Below are positions 37,841 through 47,438 of a DNA stretch of 64,000 nucleotides, in pieces. Source of the stretch: Halocynthiibacter sp. SDUM655004 (GTDB lineage Bacteria; Pseudomonadota; Alphaproteobacteria; Rhodobacterales; Rhodobacteraceae); contig NZ_JAPDUG010000001.1 in the NCBI RefSeq assembly GCF_026015885.1, positions 1 through 64,000 of the forward strand. Reading direction: 5' to 3'. The notes beneath the pieces are model-generated. The model saw nothing but the letters and a program-made list of their open reading frames with translations. It was not told the DNA's origin and made no database searches. A program made the translations under genes and the position numbers. Every line of letters starts with the position of its first letter. The first letter of the stretch is position 1.

Positions 37841-39169
37841 TTATCTCCGCTTGGCTTTGGCGGCATGCCCACGCTTGGATGCCTTATGAGCTTTGGCGCC
37901 CGACGTTTTTTTCTTCATCGCTTGTCCCTTGGCCGCTGAAGCTTTCTTCTTTGCGGTCGCAGCTTTTTTCACTTGCGGTTTCTTGGCGGTCTGCGGTTTC
38001 TTCGCGACGGGCTTTTTGGTTGCGTCTGGCCGTTTGGTTCGGTCGACGACCTGTTTTTTCGCAGCGGCTTTGTTTGGGTCGATATTGCCTCGGTCCACCT
38101 TTGGCAGTGATTTGTCTCCGTTGCCCCTGTTCGCCAGAGCAGCGCCACCTGCAACAGCCCCCGCACCGGCGACCGCTGCCTTAGTTCGGTCCCGACTAAT
38201 ATCTTTTGCGCCAGTTTCGCGGCTCAATTTATCGCGGAGCTCATCTGTACGGCCTTCAGGGCGGTTGATTGGCAATTCGCCGCGTCCTGTTTCCGGTTTT
38301 TTGTGATCAGCGATTTTATCGCGCGCCGCTTGTTGGCGGTCGGGGTCGGGTTTCCAGCCGATATCGGTGCGATCACCCAGATCGATGTTATTGCCAATGT
38401 TGACGTTTCCATCGACGTCTATGTCAATGTCCGGATCTCTGATGATCGGGTTTCCGCCCCAGCCGCCGCAATTCCGGCATCCCCAATAGTCATTCCAATC
38501 GTCGTCATCGTCAAAGATCTCGTCGATCAGTGCAAAGGTTCCAAAGGTCAGCAAGGCTGTGCCGATAACGTCGCCTGTTGATGGGCCAGTGTAAACGGTA
38601 GCCGGATCGTATTGAGGAACGTAAACAGTTTCGGGTTCGGTTGGTGTGATTACAACGTCATCGTCTTCGGTAACCTCGACTGTTTGCTCGGGTCCGGTTA
38701 CAAGCGCGCCACTGTCTATTGCTTGGTCGCGCATAACTTGAACCGCATCCAAAACATCATCAGATTGCGCCATCATGGCGGTCCCAACGGTCTCGGTCCA
38801 ATCGATATGGGTTGCCATTTGGCCGACAACTTCGGGGAACGCAGTTGCCAAGACAGCCACAGAAGGATCCCAACCCATTTCATCGATTTCCGGCTCAAGT
38901 TCAGCGGGGTCGCGGTCTGCGTTATCCAGCAAGAAACGTTCGGCCTTAACAACCTCGAGAGGCTGTGTTGCGGCAACAAATATCTGGATGAGCAGCGTGT
39001 CAGGGTAGAGGGCGACCGGAGCAACGAGAGTCTGCAATTCCGCGTCTGTTAAGAGGCTCGCGTCTGTGCCTGCGGCGCTATCTGCTTCAACAGTGGTATC
39101 GGAAGTTTCTTGTGCAAGCAGGGCCGTAGATGCACTGATACCAATAGCAATGACTATACATCTAAACAT
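37841..39169 (-). CDS. DUF3300-family exported protein with lysine-rich tail
   Basis: A 442-residue protein with a signal peptide (residues about 1-19). The DUF3300 part (about 38-235) contains LVAPVALYPDTLL, the hallmark of the family, and PETVYVPQYDPATVYTG. A stretch of acidic and Asn/Gly-rich residues follows, and the last 75 residues are low-complexity Lys/Ala/Pro, like a histone H1 tail. The exported N-terminal part and basic tail suggest binding to the cell wall, outer membrane or nucleic acid, which is inference. The leader can fold over the ribosome binding site (next entry). Confidence 0.83.
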   Translation of the reverse strand: MFRCIVIAIGISASTALLAQETSDTTVEADSAAGTDASLLTDAELQTLVAPVALYPDTLLIQIFVAATQPLEVVKAERFLLDNADRDPAELEPEIDEMGWDPSVAVLATAFPEVVGQMATHIDWTETVGTAMMAQSDDVLDAVQVMRDQAIDSGALVTGPEQTVEVTEDDDVVITPTEPETVYVPQYDPATVYTGPSTGDVIGTALLTFGTFALIDEIFDDDDDWNDYWGCRNCGGWGGNPIIRDPDIDIDVDGNVNIGNNIDLGDRTDIGWKPDPDRQQAARDKIADHKKPETGRGELPINRPEGRTDELRDKLSRETGAKDISRDRTKAAVAGAGAVAGGAALANRGNGDKSLPKVDRGNIDPNKAAAKKQVVDRTKRPDATKKPVAKKPQTAKKPQVKKAATAKKKASAAKGQAMKKKTSGAKAHKASKRGHAAKAKRR

Positions 39170-39172
39170 AAT

Positions 39173-39200
39173 TTGATCCTTAAATTTCTTCTAGGATCAA
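39173..39200 (-). promoter_or_regulatory. Leader hairpin that can bury the DUF3300 ribosome binding site
   Basis: In the mRNA, TTGATCCT pairs perfectly with AGGATCAA across a 12-base loop, and the second arm, which contains the AGGA ribosome binding site, ends three bases before the ATG. Such a simple AU-rich hairpin could act as an RNA thermometer or a site for a trans-acting RNA or protein. No promoter was identified in 39201-39292. Confidence 0.5.
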
Positions 39201-39292
39201 CCAAGTCCGCGATTCTGGCAAGTCACGGCTTGTGCAGGAACTCTTTGTGAACAGAAACCGAAAGAAGTTGGATGCTTTCAGGTCAGGTTCCG

Positions 39293-39769
39293 TTACTCGA
39301 CGGGCCGAATTTCCCCTGTGTCCAAAACTGCTGATGCGTCGATCTCTTCTGCGTCCAGCATTGTCGCAACGCGTTCGAGATTGGCAACCAGCATGGCTTG
39401 CTCCCAGTCTTCCATCGCCGCGAATTTACGGACAAACCGTTGTTGCAACGGGTCTGGCGCATCTTGCAGAATTGAGCGTCCCGCGTCGGTCAGCAAGATA
39501 TTGATTTGTCGACGATCCTGCGTGGATTTTTCGCGGACAGCCAAGCCATCACGCACTAGTTTATCTACCAAGGACGTTACAGTTCCTTGTGAAACGCGCA
39601 TGCGCTGCGAAATAGCCTTGGCGGTCGCATATCCATTTTCCGAAATGATTTGCAGAACGCGGAACTGGGTGGGCGTAACACCGGTCGATTGGCGGATTTC
39701 GCGTCCGAATAGCTCTGTCGCACGTACAATTCGTCTTAGAGCAATCAAGCTACTATCGATGCGGTCCAC
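39293..39769 (-). CDS. ectR: MarR-family regulator, probable EctR
   Basis: A 158-residue winged-helix regulator. The DNA-binding part (about residues 28-100) includes AKAISQRMRVSQGTVTSLVDKLVRDGL and the wing with DRRQINILLT. The N-terminal DRIDSSLIALRRIVRATELFGR is characteristic of the MarR-type ectoine regulators. The GTG at 39769 is chosen because GGAGG lies five bases upstream; an in-frame ATG at 39814 lacks a site. Divergent from ectA, so it probably represses the ectoine operon at low osmolarity. Confidence 0.82.
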   Translation of the reverse strand: MDRIDSSLIALRRIVRATELFGREIRQSTGVTPTQFRVLQIISENGYATAKAISQRMRVSQGTVTSLVDKLVRDGLAVREKSTQDRRQINILLTDAGRSILQDAPDPLQQRFVRKFAAMEDWEQAMLVANLERVATMLDAEEIDASAVLDTGEIRPVE

Positions 39770-39987
39770 GTTGCCTCCATTGATTTGATTGGCAAAGCAT
39801 ACCTCCTTCTTCATTTTGGGTACATATCTTTAATTTGTTTGATCCACGAAGCAGTTTCAATGGGGGGTGTGCTTAATTTTGTGCAGTTTTTGTGACGATT
39901 TGCCGTGTATAGCGTAAATTTTGCTTTGACTGTTGAAAATACTTTCCTTCGATGTTACTTCGCCTTTCGAAGCAAAAGGAGTTCAAA
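39770..39987. promoter_or_regulatory. ectR-ectA divergent promoter region
   Basis: This 218-base AT-rich region separates ectR and ectA and must hold both promoters and any EctR site. No perfect inverted repeat stands out; the ectA ribosome binding site is AAAAGGAG at 39977-39984. Confidence 0.5.
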
Positions 39988-40518
39988 ATGCAGCACCCCG
40001 CTCAATCAATGCGCATTGACTTGCCAACACTACGCAAACCCAATGCCAAAGATGGCGCAAATATCTGGAAGCTAGTAAGAGCCTGCCGGCCGCTGGATGA
40101 GAACTCCATGTATTGCAACCTTCTGCAGTGCGATCATTTTGCCGACACCTGTGTTCTTGCGGAGATGTCCGGCGAGGTCGTGGGCTGGGTTTCTGCCTAT
40201 GTCATGCCAAACGAACCCGACACTTTGTTCGTCTGGCAAGTTGCTGTATCCGAAGCCGCCCGCGGCCAAGGGCTTGGCCGTTTGATGCTGCAGAACATCT
40301 TAAACCGCTCGGAATGCAAAGACGTAACCCGTCTCCAAACGACCATTACCGCCGATAATGAGGCTTCCTGGGCCTTGTTCCGCAAGTTTGCCCGCCTTCA
40401 AGACGGCGAGTTAGAGAATGCGCCTTACTTCACGCAAGCGCTGCATTTTCAGGAACGCCACAAAACCGAGCACATGGTCACCATTCAGCTGGAAAACCGA
40501 GTGAAAATGGCCGCTTAA
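39988..40518 (+). CDS. ectA: L-2,4-diaminobutyrate acetyltransferase
   Basis: A 176-residue GNAT enzyme that acetylates L-2,4-diaminobutyrate in ectoine synthesis. The acetyl-CoA loop EAARGQGLGRLML is near residues 92-104, and NSMYCNLLQCDHFADTC near 38-54 is the EctA substrate signature. The ATG at 39988 with AGGAG upstream is used, not the earlier ATG at 39952. First gene of ectABC-ask. Confidence 0.95.
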   Translation: MQHPAQSMRIDLPTLRKPNAKDGANIWKLVRACRPLDENSMYCNLLQCDHFADTCVLAEMSGEVVGWVSAYVMPNEPDTLFVWQVAVSEAARGQGLGRLMLQNILNRSECKDVTRLQTTITADNEASWALFRKFARLQDGELENAPYFTQALHFQERHKTEHMVTIQLENRVKMAA

Positions 40519-40596
40519 GTTATGCGCCTGCCTCTCGCATCCAGCCTGCTAAATCTACATCCCCATCCGAATCCGCCAACGCCTGAAAGAGGTCGT

Positions 40597-41883
40597 ATGT
40601 CTACGAATCTGTCCGATATCTCCATTTTCCCACGCCGTGAATCTGAAGCACGAAGCTATTGCCGTGGCTTTGACACTGTTTTTGTGTCAGCCAAAGGCTC
40701 TGAAATGACATCCCATGATGGAACCCGTTATATCGATTTCCTCGCGGGGTGCTCTTCTCTGAACTACGGTCATAATGATCCGGACCTAAAGGCCGCGCTG
40801 ATAGACCATATTCAGGTCGATGGCATTGCTCATGGGCTGGACATGCATACAGACACCAAGGCTGCCTTTATCGAAACCTTCGAAAAACAGATCCTTGCCC
40901 CACGCGACATGCCACATAAGCTGATGTTTACGGGGCCAACGGGTGCGAACGCAGTTGAAGCGGCTATGAAAATTGCTCGCAAGTCTACGGGGCGCACCAA
41001 TATTATCGCCTTCACCAACGGCTTCCACGGCGTTACCCAAGGGGCGCTGGCGGCTACTGGGAATGGCTATCACCGCGGCGGTGCGGGCACCTCGCTGAAT
41101 GGTGTCACGCGGATGCCATACGATGATTATCTCGCAGATAACGGCGACACCACTGCTTACCTCGAAGCGATGCTCGAAGATCAATCAAGCGGGCTGGATG
41201 CTCCTGCAGCGTTCATCCTTGAAACTGTGCAAGGCGAGGGTGGCCTGAATGCCGCCAGCCCTGAATGGCTGAATCGCATTGCCGACTTGGCAAAGAAATC
41301 TGGCGCGCTTCTTATCATTGATGATGTTCAGGCAGGCTGTGGTCGAACCGGCAAGTTCTTCTCCTTCGAAGACATGGGTATTTCGCCTGATATCATCACA
41401 ATGGCAAAATCGGTTTCCGGATTTGGTCTGCCTATGGGGCTGGTTCTTGTTAAGCCCGAGCATGATGTGATGGGGCCAGCCGAACACAACGGCACGTTCC
41501 GTGGTAACAACCATGCTTTCGTTACGGCGCGCGTTGCTATCGAAAAATTCTGGGCGGACGATCGGTTTGAGCAAGACATCAAACGACGGGCGGAGCTGGT
41601 TACACAAGGGCTTCAAACCATTGCCGATATGGTACCGAATGCGTACCTGAAAGGCCGTGGCATGATGATCGGCGTCGATGTTGGTTGCGGCGAGTTGGCA
41701 GGCGACATCTGCGCGCTTGCTTTCGAACGAGGCTTGATCGTTGAAACTTCCGGTCCGAGAGATGAAGTCGTCAAAATTCTTGCGCCGCTCACAACACCAG
41801 ATGAAACCCTAAGCGCCGGAATGGACATTCTTATTGGCGCGGCTCGTCATATCGTAAACACACAAAAGATTGCTGCGGAGTAG
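40597..41883 (+). CDS. ectB: Diaminobutyrate-2-oxoglutarate transaminase
   Basis: A 428-residue class III PLP aminotransferase that converts aspartate semialdehyde to L-2,4-diaminobutyrate with glutamate. [23 protein letters not shown] (in pieces, about 110-135) is the EctB phosphate-binding region and [15 protein letters not shown] near 267 holds the PLP Lys. [14 protein letters not shown] at the N terminus is typical of EctB. The ATG at 40597 has AGAGG upstream; an in-frame ATG at 40522 is just after ectA but adds a Pro-rich, non-homologous segment. Confidence 0.95.
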   Translation: MSTNLSDISIFPRRESEARSYCRGFDTVFVSAKGSEMTSHDGTRYIDFLAGCSSLNYGHNDPDLKAALIDHIQVDGIAHGLDMHTDTKAAFIETFEKQILAPRDMPHKLMFTGPTGANAVEAAMKIARKSTGRTNIIAFTNGFHGVTQGALAATGNGYHRGGAGTSLNGVTRMPYDDYLADNGDTTAYLEAMLEDQSSGLDAPAAFILETVQGEGGLNAASPEWLNRIADLAKKSGALLIIDDVQAGCGRTGKFFSFEDMGISPDIITMAKSVSGFGLPMGLVLVKPEHDVMGPAEHNGTFRGNNHAFVTARVAIEKFWADDRFEQDIKRRAELVTQGLQTIADMVPNAYLKGRGMMIGVDVGCGELAGDICALAFERGLIVETSGPRDEVVKILAPLTTPDETLSAGMDILIGAARHIVNTQKIAAE

Positions 41884-41887
41884 TAGA

Positions 41888-42292
41888 ATGATCGTAAGAG
41901 ACCTGAACAAAATTATCGAAGCCAACGGCGAGCGAGTTGTATCAGACGCAAAATGGCGCAGCGTGCGCATGTTGTTGGCAGACGATGGCATGGGGTTTTC
42001 CTTCCACATCACATACCTCGAAGCAGGTTCTGAACACACGTTCGAATACAAGAACCACTTCGAGAGCGTCTTCTGTATGAAAGGCAGCGGTTCAATCACC
42101 GATATTGCAACCGGCGAAACCCACGAGATCAAACAGGGTGTGATGTACGCACTTAACAAGCATGACCGCCATATTCTTCGCGCTGATGAAGAGTTGGTCA
42201 TGGCGTGCTGCTTCAACCCGCCTGTTACTGGCAAAGAAGTCCATCGCGAAGATGGCTCCTATGCCGCTGCAGAAGACTTGGAAACAGCCTAA
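41888..42292 (+). CDS. ectC: L-ectoine synthase
   Basis: A 134-residue cupin-fold enzyme that cyclises N-acetyl-diaminobutyrate to ectoine. MIVRDLNKI at the start, [11 protein letters not shown] near 46 and [13 protein letters not shown] near 84 match EctC, including the metal-binding His/Glu/Tyr set. It starts four bases after ectB. No ectD (ectoine hydroxylase) follows. Confidence 0.95.
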   Translation: MIVRDLNKIIEANGERVVSDAKWRSVRMLLADDGMGFSFHITYLEAGSEHTFEYKNHFESVFCMKGSGSITDIATGETHEIKQGVMYALNKHDRHILRADEELVMACCFNPPVTGKEVHREDGSYAAAEDLETA

Positions 42293-42322
42293 GAGGGTTC
42301 GGTTCGCACCGGATAACATATT

Positions 42323-43759
42323 GTGAATTTCCCTGAGCATACCGTCGAAAAAATCGGCGGCACTTCCATGTCGCGCATCCACGAGTTGCGCGACACCTTG
42401 ATCATCGGTGACCGCGCCGAGGATCGCTTGTTTCACCGGATGTTTGTCGTTTCGGCGTTCGGCGGGATTACCAACCTGCTGCTAGAGCACAAGAAAACCG
42501 GGAAACCCGGTGTTTTTGCCCTGTTTGCCAATGATGATAATGATCACAGTTGGCTTGACGCGTTGAACGGCGTGACCACGGCAATGAAAGATCAGCATGA
42601 CAAGGTTCTGGATAATCCAGCCGACCGTGCTCTTGCCGAGGATTTCGTCCGCGATCGCATCGAAGGGGCGCGCAACTGTCTCTATGATTTGCGCCGCTTG
42701 TGTTCCTACGGGCATTTCCGGCTGTCGAGCCAGATGATGATCGTCCGCGAACTTCTTTCCGGCTTGGGCGAGGCCCATTCTGCTTTTGTCACATCGCTTA
42801 TGCTTCAGCGTGCTGGCGTAAACGCGCGTTTTGTTGACCTGAGTGGCTGGCGTGACGAAACCGAATGCTCGTTGCAGGAACGTATCAGCAAGGCTTTCTC
42901 TGATGTCGATCTGGCAACGGAACTCCCAATCGTGACGGGATATGCCCAATGTCGAGAAGGGTTGATGCGCGAATATGATCGGGGCTACTCCGAAGTCACT
43001 TTTGCAAATATTGCGGCGTTTACAGGTGCAAGAGAAGCGATCATCCACAAAGAATTCCACCTGTCCTCCGCTGATCCAGCTTTGGTTGGCGTGGAAGAGG
43101 TGCAAAAGCTGGGCCACACGAACTATGACGTGGCTGACCAGCTGTCGAATATGGGAATGGAGGCCATCCATCCCAATGCCGCCAAAATCCTGCGCCAAGC
43201 CAAAGTGGCGCTGCGAGTTACCAACGCGTTTGAGCCCTCCGATCCGGGCACATTGATAGACGAAAAGCCTGCAGAAGCCCCCGCTGTGGAAATTATCACG
43301 GGGCTGAATGTGGTATCTCTGGAGTTGTTCGAGCAGGATATGGTTGGCGTGAAAGGCTATGATACCGCTGCTCTTGATGCGCTGCGTCGGCATAAGGTGC
43401 GTATTGCGTCTAAGATTTCGAACGCCAACACGATCACCCACTATGTAGAGGCACCGTTGAAAACGGTTCGCCGTGTTGTGTCGGATCTGGAAGAGGTTTT
43501 CCCCTCCGCGAGAGTCAGCGCACGGACTGTGTCGATCGTTTCGGCAATCGGGCGTGACCTCACTGGGTTGAAAGCATTCAGTCAGGGAATTCGTGCCTTA
43601 GAGGACGCTGGTATTGAGGTGATCGCAGCCCACCAAGCGCCTCGAAATGTTGATATTCAGTTCGTCCTGCCGCGTGAAGCTGCGGATAAAGCGGTGGTGG
43701 CACTTCATGCTGCTTTGGTTGGTCGCTCTGACATAAAGAGCCTCAAGCAAGCAGCATAA
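42323..43759 (+). CDS. ask: Ectoine-operon aspartate kinase
   Basis: A 478-residue aspartate kinase of the Ask_Ect type, which supplies aspartyl phosphate for ectoine. VEKIGGTSMSR at 8-18 is the kinase N-terminal motif, FVVSAFGGITNLL near 40-52 and the C-terminal part contains tandem ACT domains (about 320-475). A GTG start at 42323 is used because the VEKIGGTSM core follows at the family distance; the ribosome binding site is weak. The dedicated isoform is expected to be poorly sensitive to lysine/threonine feedback, from family knowledge. Confidence 0.92.
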   Translation: MNFPEHTVEKIGGTSMSRIHELRDTLIIGDRAEDRLFHRMFVVSAFGGITNLLLEHKKTGKPGVFALFANDDNDHSWLDALNGVTTAMKDQHDKVLDNPADRALAEDFVRDRIEGARNCLYDLRRLCSYGHFRLSSQMMIVRELLSGLGEAHSAFVTSLMLQRAGVNARFVDLSGWRDETECSLQERISKAFSDVDLATELPIVTGYAQCREGLMREYDRGYSEVTFANIAAFTGAREAIIHKEFHLSSADPALVGVEEVQKLGHTNYDVADQLSNMGMEAIHPNAAKILRQAKVALRVTNAFEPSDPGTLIDEKPAEAPAVEIITGLNVVSLELFEQDMVGVKGYDTAALDALRRHKVRIASKISNANTITHYVEAPLKTVRRVVSDLEEVFPSARVSARTVSIVSAIGRDLTGLKAFSQGIRALEDAGIEVIAAHQAPRNVDIQFVLPREAADKAVVALHAALVGRSDIKSLKQAA

Positions 43760-43827
43760 AGATCGCTTGCGGATGCGATTCCAGTTGGAAGTTAAGGGAC
43801 GCAAAAAATTGGCGTGCGTTTAATATC

Positions 43828-43875
43828 AGGGCGGTGTTTTTTGTGTCCGACGAGGAACAAAACACACACCGCCCT
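43828..43875. terminator. Bidirectional terminator between ask and the DUF1254 gene
   Basis: AGGGCGGTGT pairs with ACACCGCCCT at the ends of a 48-base element, and the T-run (plus strand) and A-run (read as T on the minus strand) next to the stem allow termination in both directions. It lies 69 bases after ask and 12 bases after the convergent DUF1254 gene. Confidence 0.75.
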
Positions 43876-43886
43876 GTACAGAATGC

Positions 43887-45314
43887 TTACTTGGCAGGCG
43901 TGATCGCCGGCGGTTGCCAGCTGCCATCCAAAGCTTCTTTCTTTGGCCAGTAGAGACGCATGACCATATAAATTGGGCCGTCGGGCGCGGGGAGCCAGTT
44001 GGCTTTGAGCGCTTCATCCGTGGGGGCGTCTTTCTGGATATACAGAGTCATCGCGCCACTGTCGTCCTTGTGCATGTTCGGCAGCATGGGCGCGTTGATG
44101 AGATACCGGTTGATAGGGTTGTCGACGAGAAGCTGCGTATTTCCGTCGTACATTGTTACCGACCAAAAAGCGTTCACGGGCGGCAATTCGCCAGCAGGGA
44201 AGGTCAACGTATAGTTGGTCTTGCTGCCGTCGAGCTTTGCGCCCTTTCCGTCAAGCCGGGTCAGCGGATAGAAGGCCTCCGCGGAATCGTTGCCATAGAG
44301 CCCCACAAGCGCGGCGACGGCTCGCATCAGGTAGTCGTCCTTCAACATGGCCCGATCGCCGAAGAGACCCTGTGATATTTGCCAGCCGTTGACCATCTTG
44401 CCAACTTCCGCCTTTCGGTCATGCGCCTTTTTAGTGCCCGCTTTCAGGCCCTCAGCGATCGCAGACTTGATCTCGTCCGAAATTGGCTTGGCCGGAAAGG
44501 CTTTGCCCGCCTCGATGCCGATGCTGGCGAATTTTTCGCGCAGCGGCTTCTCGACCGCGGCATCGCCAATGGCAGGGGCGAATTGCAGAATGAACGCCAA
44601 GTAGCCAAGCGGGTCTTTCTCCATGCTCTCCTTGTCGACTTTCATCCAGTCCACAGGCGAGGCTGGCTCGGGTGCGTCGGTTTTTGCGAAAGCGGATAGG
44701 GTAGAGACTTTATAGCCCTCTTGCACCGCCTTGGCTTTGTCGAGATCGGAAGGTCCGAAAACCTGAGTTCGGAAATTGGCGAACCCGAACTCTGTACTGG
44801 AACGGATGACTTCGCTGATGCCATCGGGCTTGTCCCCTTGCCAATGCGGTCCGGCGATCGCGTAGCACCCAGCATCGTTGCCAGTTGTCCGGCTTCCGAT
44901 ATAGCCGAAATTGTAGGTATAGAGGTTAACGAGCTGGACCGAGAAATAACGGCTTTTTTCAACCTTGGGCACGCAGATAACTACCGGTTCGGCGCGCAAG
45001 TCCATCCAGATAAAGGAATAGATCGTGTCGCTGTTCGGTGTGACGATTGCGGTGTCCTTCGGCGTGGCCAGCTGGGCTTCGTTCTTGATCTGGTTGAACG
45101 GCGCCTTGTACTGGCTGCTGCTCTCGTCGATAGCGAATTGATACATGACGCTGTAGTTCATCAGCATCGGCAGGCCGTAAATCGCGGCCTCTTCGGCGAT
45201 AGATTTCGCTTCGTCTGTTGTCAGTGCAGCGGCTGGTGCGATGCTCTGGATTAAGCTGGCCCCAGCCATGCCGAGACCCAAGGCAAAGGTTCTAAAATGG
45301 TTTCTGATTGGCAT
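43887..45314 (-). CDS. Exported DUF1254/DUF1214 protein (long)
   Basis: A 475-residue protein with a signal peptide (about residues 1-30, ending PAAA). The DUF1254 part (about 45-180) includes the family motif PKDTAIVTPNSDTIYS near 85-100, and the DUF1214 part (about 350-460) includes NAFWSVTMYDG near 382 and a Cys-poor beta-rich end. Function is not established. It lies 66 bases after a second protein of the same family, transcribed with it. Confidence 0.87.
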   Translation of the reverse strand: MPIRNHFRTFALGLGMAGASLIQSIAPAAALTTDEAKSIAEEAAIYGLPMLMNYSVMYQFAIDESSSQYKAPFNQIKNEAQLATPKDTAIVTPNSDTIYSFIWMDLRAEPVVICVPKVEKSRYFSVQLVNLYTYNFGYIGSRTTGNDAGCYAIAGPHWQGDKPDGISEVIRSSTEFGFANFRTQVFGPSDLDKAKAVQEGYKVSTLSAFAKTDAPEPASPVDWMKVDKESMEKDPLGYLAFILQFAPAIGDAAVEKPLREKFASIGIEAGKAFPAKPISDEIKSAIAEGLKAGTKKAHDRKAEVGKMVNGWQISQGLFGDRAMLKDDYLMRAVAALVGLYGNDSAEAFYPLTRLDGKGAKLDGSKTNYTLTFPAGELPPVNAFWSVTMYDGNTQLLVDNPINRYLINAPMLPNMHKDDSGAMTLYIQKDAPTDEALKANWLPAPDGPIYMVMRLYWPKKEALDGSWQPPAITPAK

Positions 45315-45380
45315 GAATGCCCCCTATTTAATTCAATTGGCACAAAAAGGCTTGGGCTTGGAACAAGCACCCCGCCCAAG

Positions 45381-46397
45381 TTATTTTGAAATTTTCTCCA
45401 CTGATGGGAAGACGTAGCTTCCGTCTAGGATCGCCTGTTCTGGTTCGTACAGGCGCACGCCGTAGTTCCACCCTTCCATGATCGGCAGACAGTTGACACG
45501 GCCATCATCGCACCCACCAAAGTGAATGGTGATCGATCCGTCCTTGTTCTTTTCCGCGTTAACGCTGTTGAAGTTATAGGCGCCTTGCGGGTTTTTCTGA
45601 AAGTAGCCCTTGTCGTTGTAGAGACTAACTGACCAAAATGCCCGGACAGGAACATCCTTAGCGGTCAACTGATACTCACCGACCGGCAAATCTGGATTGA
45701 CGTTTAGGTAGAAAGCGTGCTTCTGCGGCAGTCCGCCAAATCCAACGGCGGTGCCGATAAGGTGCCCGATCGGCGTGGTGTCTTCCTTCGAGCCGAACCA
45801 CCCAGTTGAGTCAGGTACGCCCTTGCCAAGTTCGAGCAGCGGGTCGAGCGTCGCTTTGTAACTGGCTTGATCATAGTCTTTCGCCACGAAGGGAGTGGCT
45901 GATCCCGCCTCGACCTTGATCCCGTCCTGCAACGCATGCACAGCTTTGATGTCGTCAGGAGAGTTTGAATTGACGAGTGTGCGAATTCCGATCCAAACGT
46001 GGTCTGAACCAAATTGCTCTTTCGTCAGTTTATGAGCGCCAGCATCAAGGTAGACCGCGTTTATGAAGTTGGCCTCGTTCACCACCATCATCGAACGATA
46101 GCGTGACCCCGCATCGGGCAGGGTAACCGTTGCGCCCTTGCTTATGTCGATGACGATGAAACTATAGAGCGTGTCGCGGTTCATGCGGATCGTCGGCTGT
46201 TTGTCGACCGGTACAGGTTCGCGCTCGTTGAGCACCTTGTTCACGCCGCCCGCTTGTTTTTGATAGGTGTCGAACTGCATGGCGGTCTGGGCTGTGATGT
46301 AGTTCATCACATTGACCTTGACCGGCTCTGCTTGCGCGGTTGTTCCGGCGAACAGCAAGACGCAGGCAAATAGGTTTGCGGGTTTCAAAAAACTCAT
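45381..46397 (-). CDS. Exported DUF1254/DUF1214 protein (short)
   Basis: A 338-residue protein with a signal peptide (about residues 1-23, ending TTAQA). It has the same motifs as its neighbour in a shorter form: PTIRMNRDTLYSF near 66-78 and RAFWSVSLYNDKGYF near 235-249. The start at 46397 is chosen because GGAG lies nine bases upstream and the signal follows at once; ATG codons at 46412 and 46436 are also in frame. Upstream gene of the pair. Confidence 0.85.
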   Translation of the reverse strand: MSFLKPANLFACVLLFAGTTAQAEPVKVNVMNYITAQTAMQFDTYQKQAGGVNKVLNEREPVPVDKQPTIRMNRDTLYSFIVIDISKGATVTLPDAGSRYRSMMVVNEANFINAVYLDAGAHKLTKEQFGSDHVWIGIRTLVNSNSPDDIKAVHALQDGIKVEAGSATPFVAKDYDQASYKATLDPLLELGKGVPDSTGWFGSKEDTTPIGHLIGTAVGFGGLPQKHAFYLNVNPDLPVGEYQLTAKDVPVRAFWSVSLYNDKGYFQKNPQGAYNFNSVNAEKNKDGSITIHFGGCDDGRVNCLPIMEGWNYGVRLYEPEQAILDGSYVFPSVEKISK

Positions 46398-46790
46398 GCT
46401 CAAATGCTCCATTTTGTCGTCAATTCGTGTGATCAATTGGTTTAAGAGGCAGAAATATCACTGGCGCGTAATGATGCCGGTCAGACCAACGCAAGAAGCG
46501 TATCCGACCATTCGACTAAGAATAGCGTGAGTCAAATTGCCATTCCTTACCAATTTGCATCATTTTCGCGCACTGGCCCTAAAGTTGTATAAGGTCTGTT
46601 GAAACAAACGGTCAACGCTCACGGGTTACAAGCTGGCATTAAGTAGGACTTTATCGAGCATAGACCTAATTCTGCTTAAAAAACGGGCAAACGGTCATTG
46701 CTTGCGAAACAGCGTTTGTGGGGGGTGTGAACAGGCCAGCAGCCACCCTGAGTTTATCCGCACATTGGTCGCGCAGAAAACATGAGGCAG
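46398..46790. other. Intergenic region between the DUF1254 and frc operons
   Basis: A 393-base gap. It must contain the promoter of the DUF1254 pair and the end of the frc transcript. I see no gene, no strong hairpin and no repeat. Confidence 0.5.
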
Positions 46791-47438
46791 CTAGTGGTCG
46801 TTCTGGCCTAATGTGAGATCGGCAGCCACGCTATTATTGACGACAAGTGCCGCATTAGGCAGGTCGTTCATTTTTGCGCGTTTAAGTGCGGTGGGAGAGT
46901 CAAATCCATGCTCAATCCAGCGTTGTATTAACCTGTTTTCGAGGACTTCCAGCGTTGGGCTGACAAAGACTGTCGCGGAGTACACATTTGCCAAAGACTT
47001 CCACGGGTCGGACTTCAATAGAAGGTAATTACCTTCGACGACGATGATGGGCGTTTCCTGATGAATGGCTATCGCATTGGCGATGGATAGATCCAATTGG
47101 CGGTCGAATATTGGAAAAAACAGTTCTTTTTCTGTTGATTGGAGCCTTTTTATCGCATCGCAAAAACCTGCCGCGTCGAAGGTCTCGGGCGCGCCCTTCC
47201 GTGCGAGTAAACCTCGCGCCTTAAGGATGCGGTTGTCCAGATGGTAGCCATCCATGGGCACGAGTTCGGCGGCAGGAATTTCGGAAGCCGCTTGCGCATT
47301 TAAGGATCGCACAACGGCTTCCGCCAGAGTCGACTTTCCGGATGCAGGCGGGCCAGCGATTGCAACAATCGTCCGAGCGCCGTCCTGCTTTAGAGATGAG
47401 ATCAGCTCGCAAACACGCTGAACATCACGCTCGATCAC
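46791..47438 (-). CDS. frcK: P-loop sugar/nucleoside kinase of the fructose operon
   Basis: A 215-residue kinase with P-loop GPPASGKST at 29-37 and PMDGYHLDN near 61-69, the pantothenate/uridine kinase-like layout seen in FrcK. It is thought to phosphorylate the imported sugar. It overlaps frcA by four bases and is the last gene of frcBCAK. Confidence 0.88.
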   Translation of the reverse strand: MIERDVQRVCELISSLKQDGARTIVAIAGPPASGKSTLAEAVVRSLNAQAASEIPAAELVPMDGYHLDNRILKARGLLARKGAPETFDAAGFCDAIKRLQSTEKELFFPIFDRQLDLSIANAIAIHQETPIIVVEGNYLLLKSDPWKSLANVYSATVFVSPTLEVLENRLIQRWIEHGFDSPTALKRAKMNDLPNAALVVNNSVAADLTLGQNDH

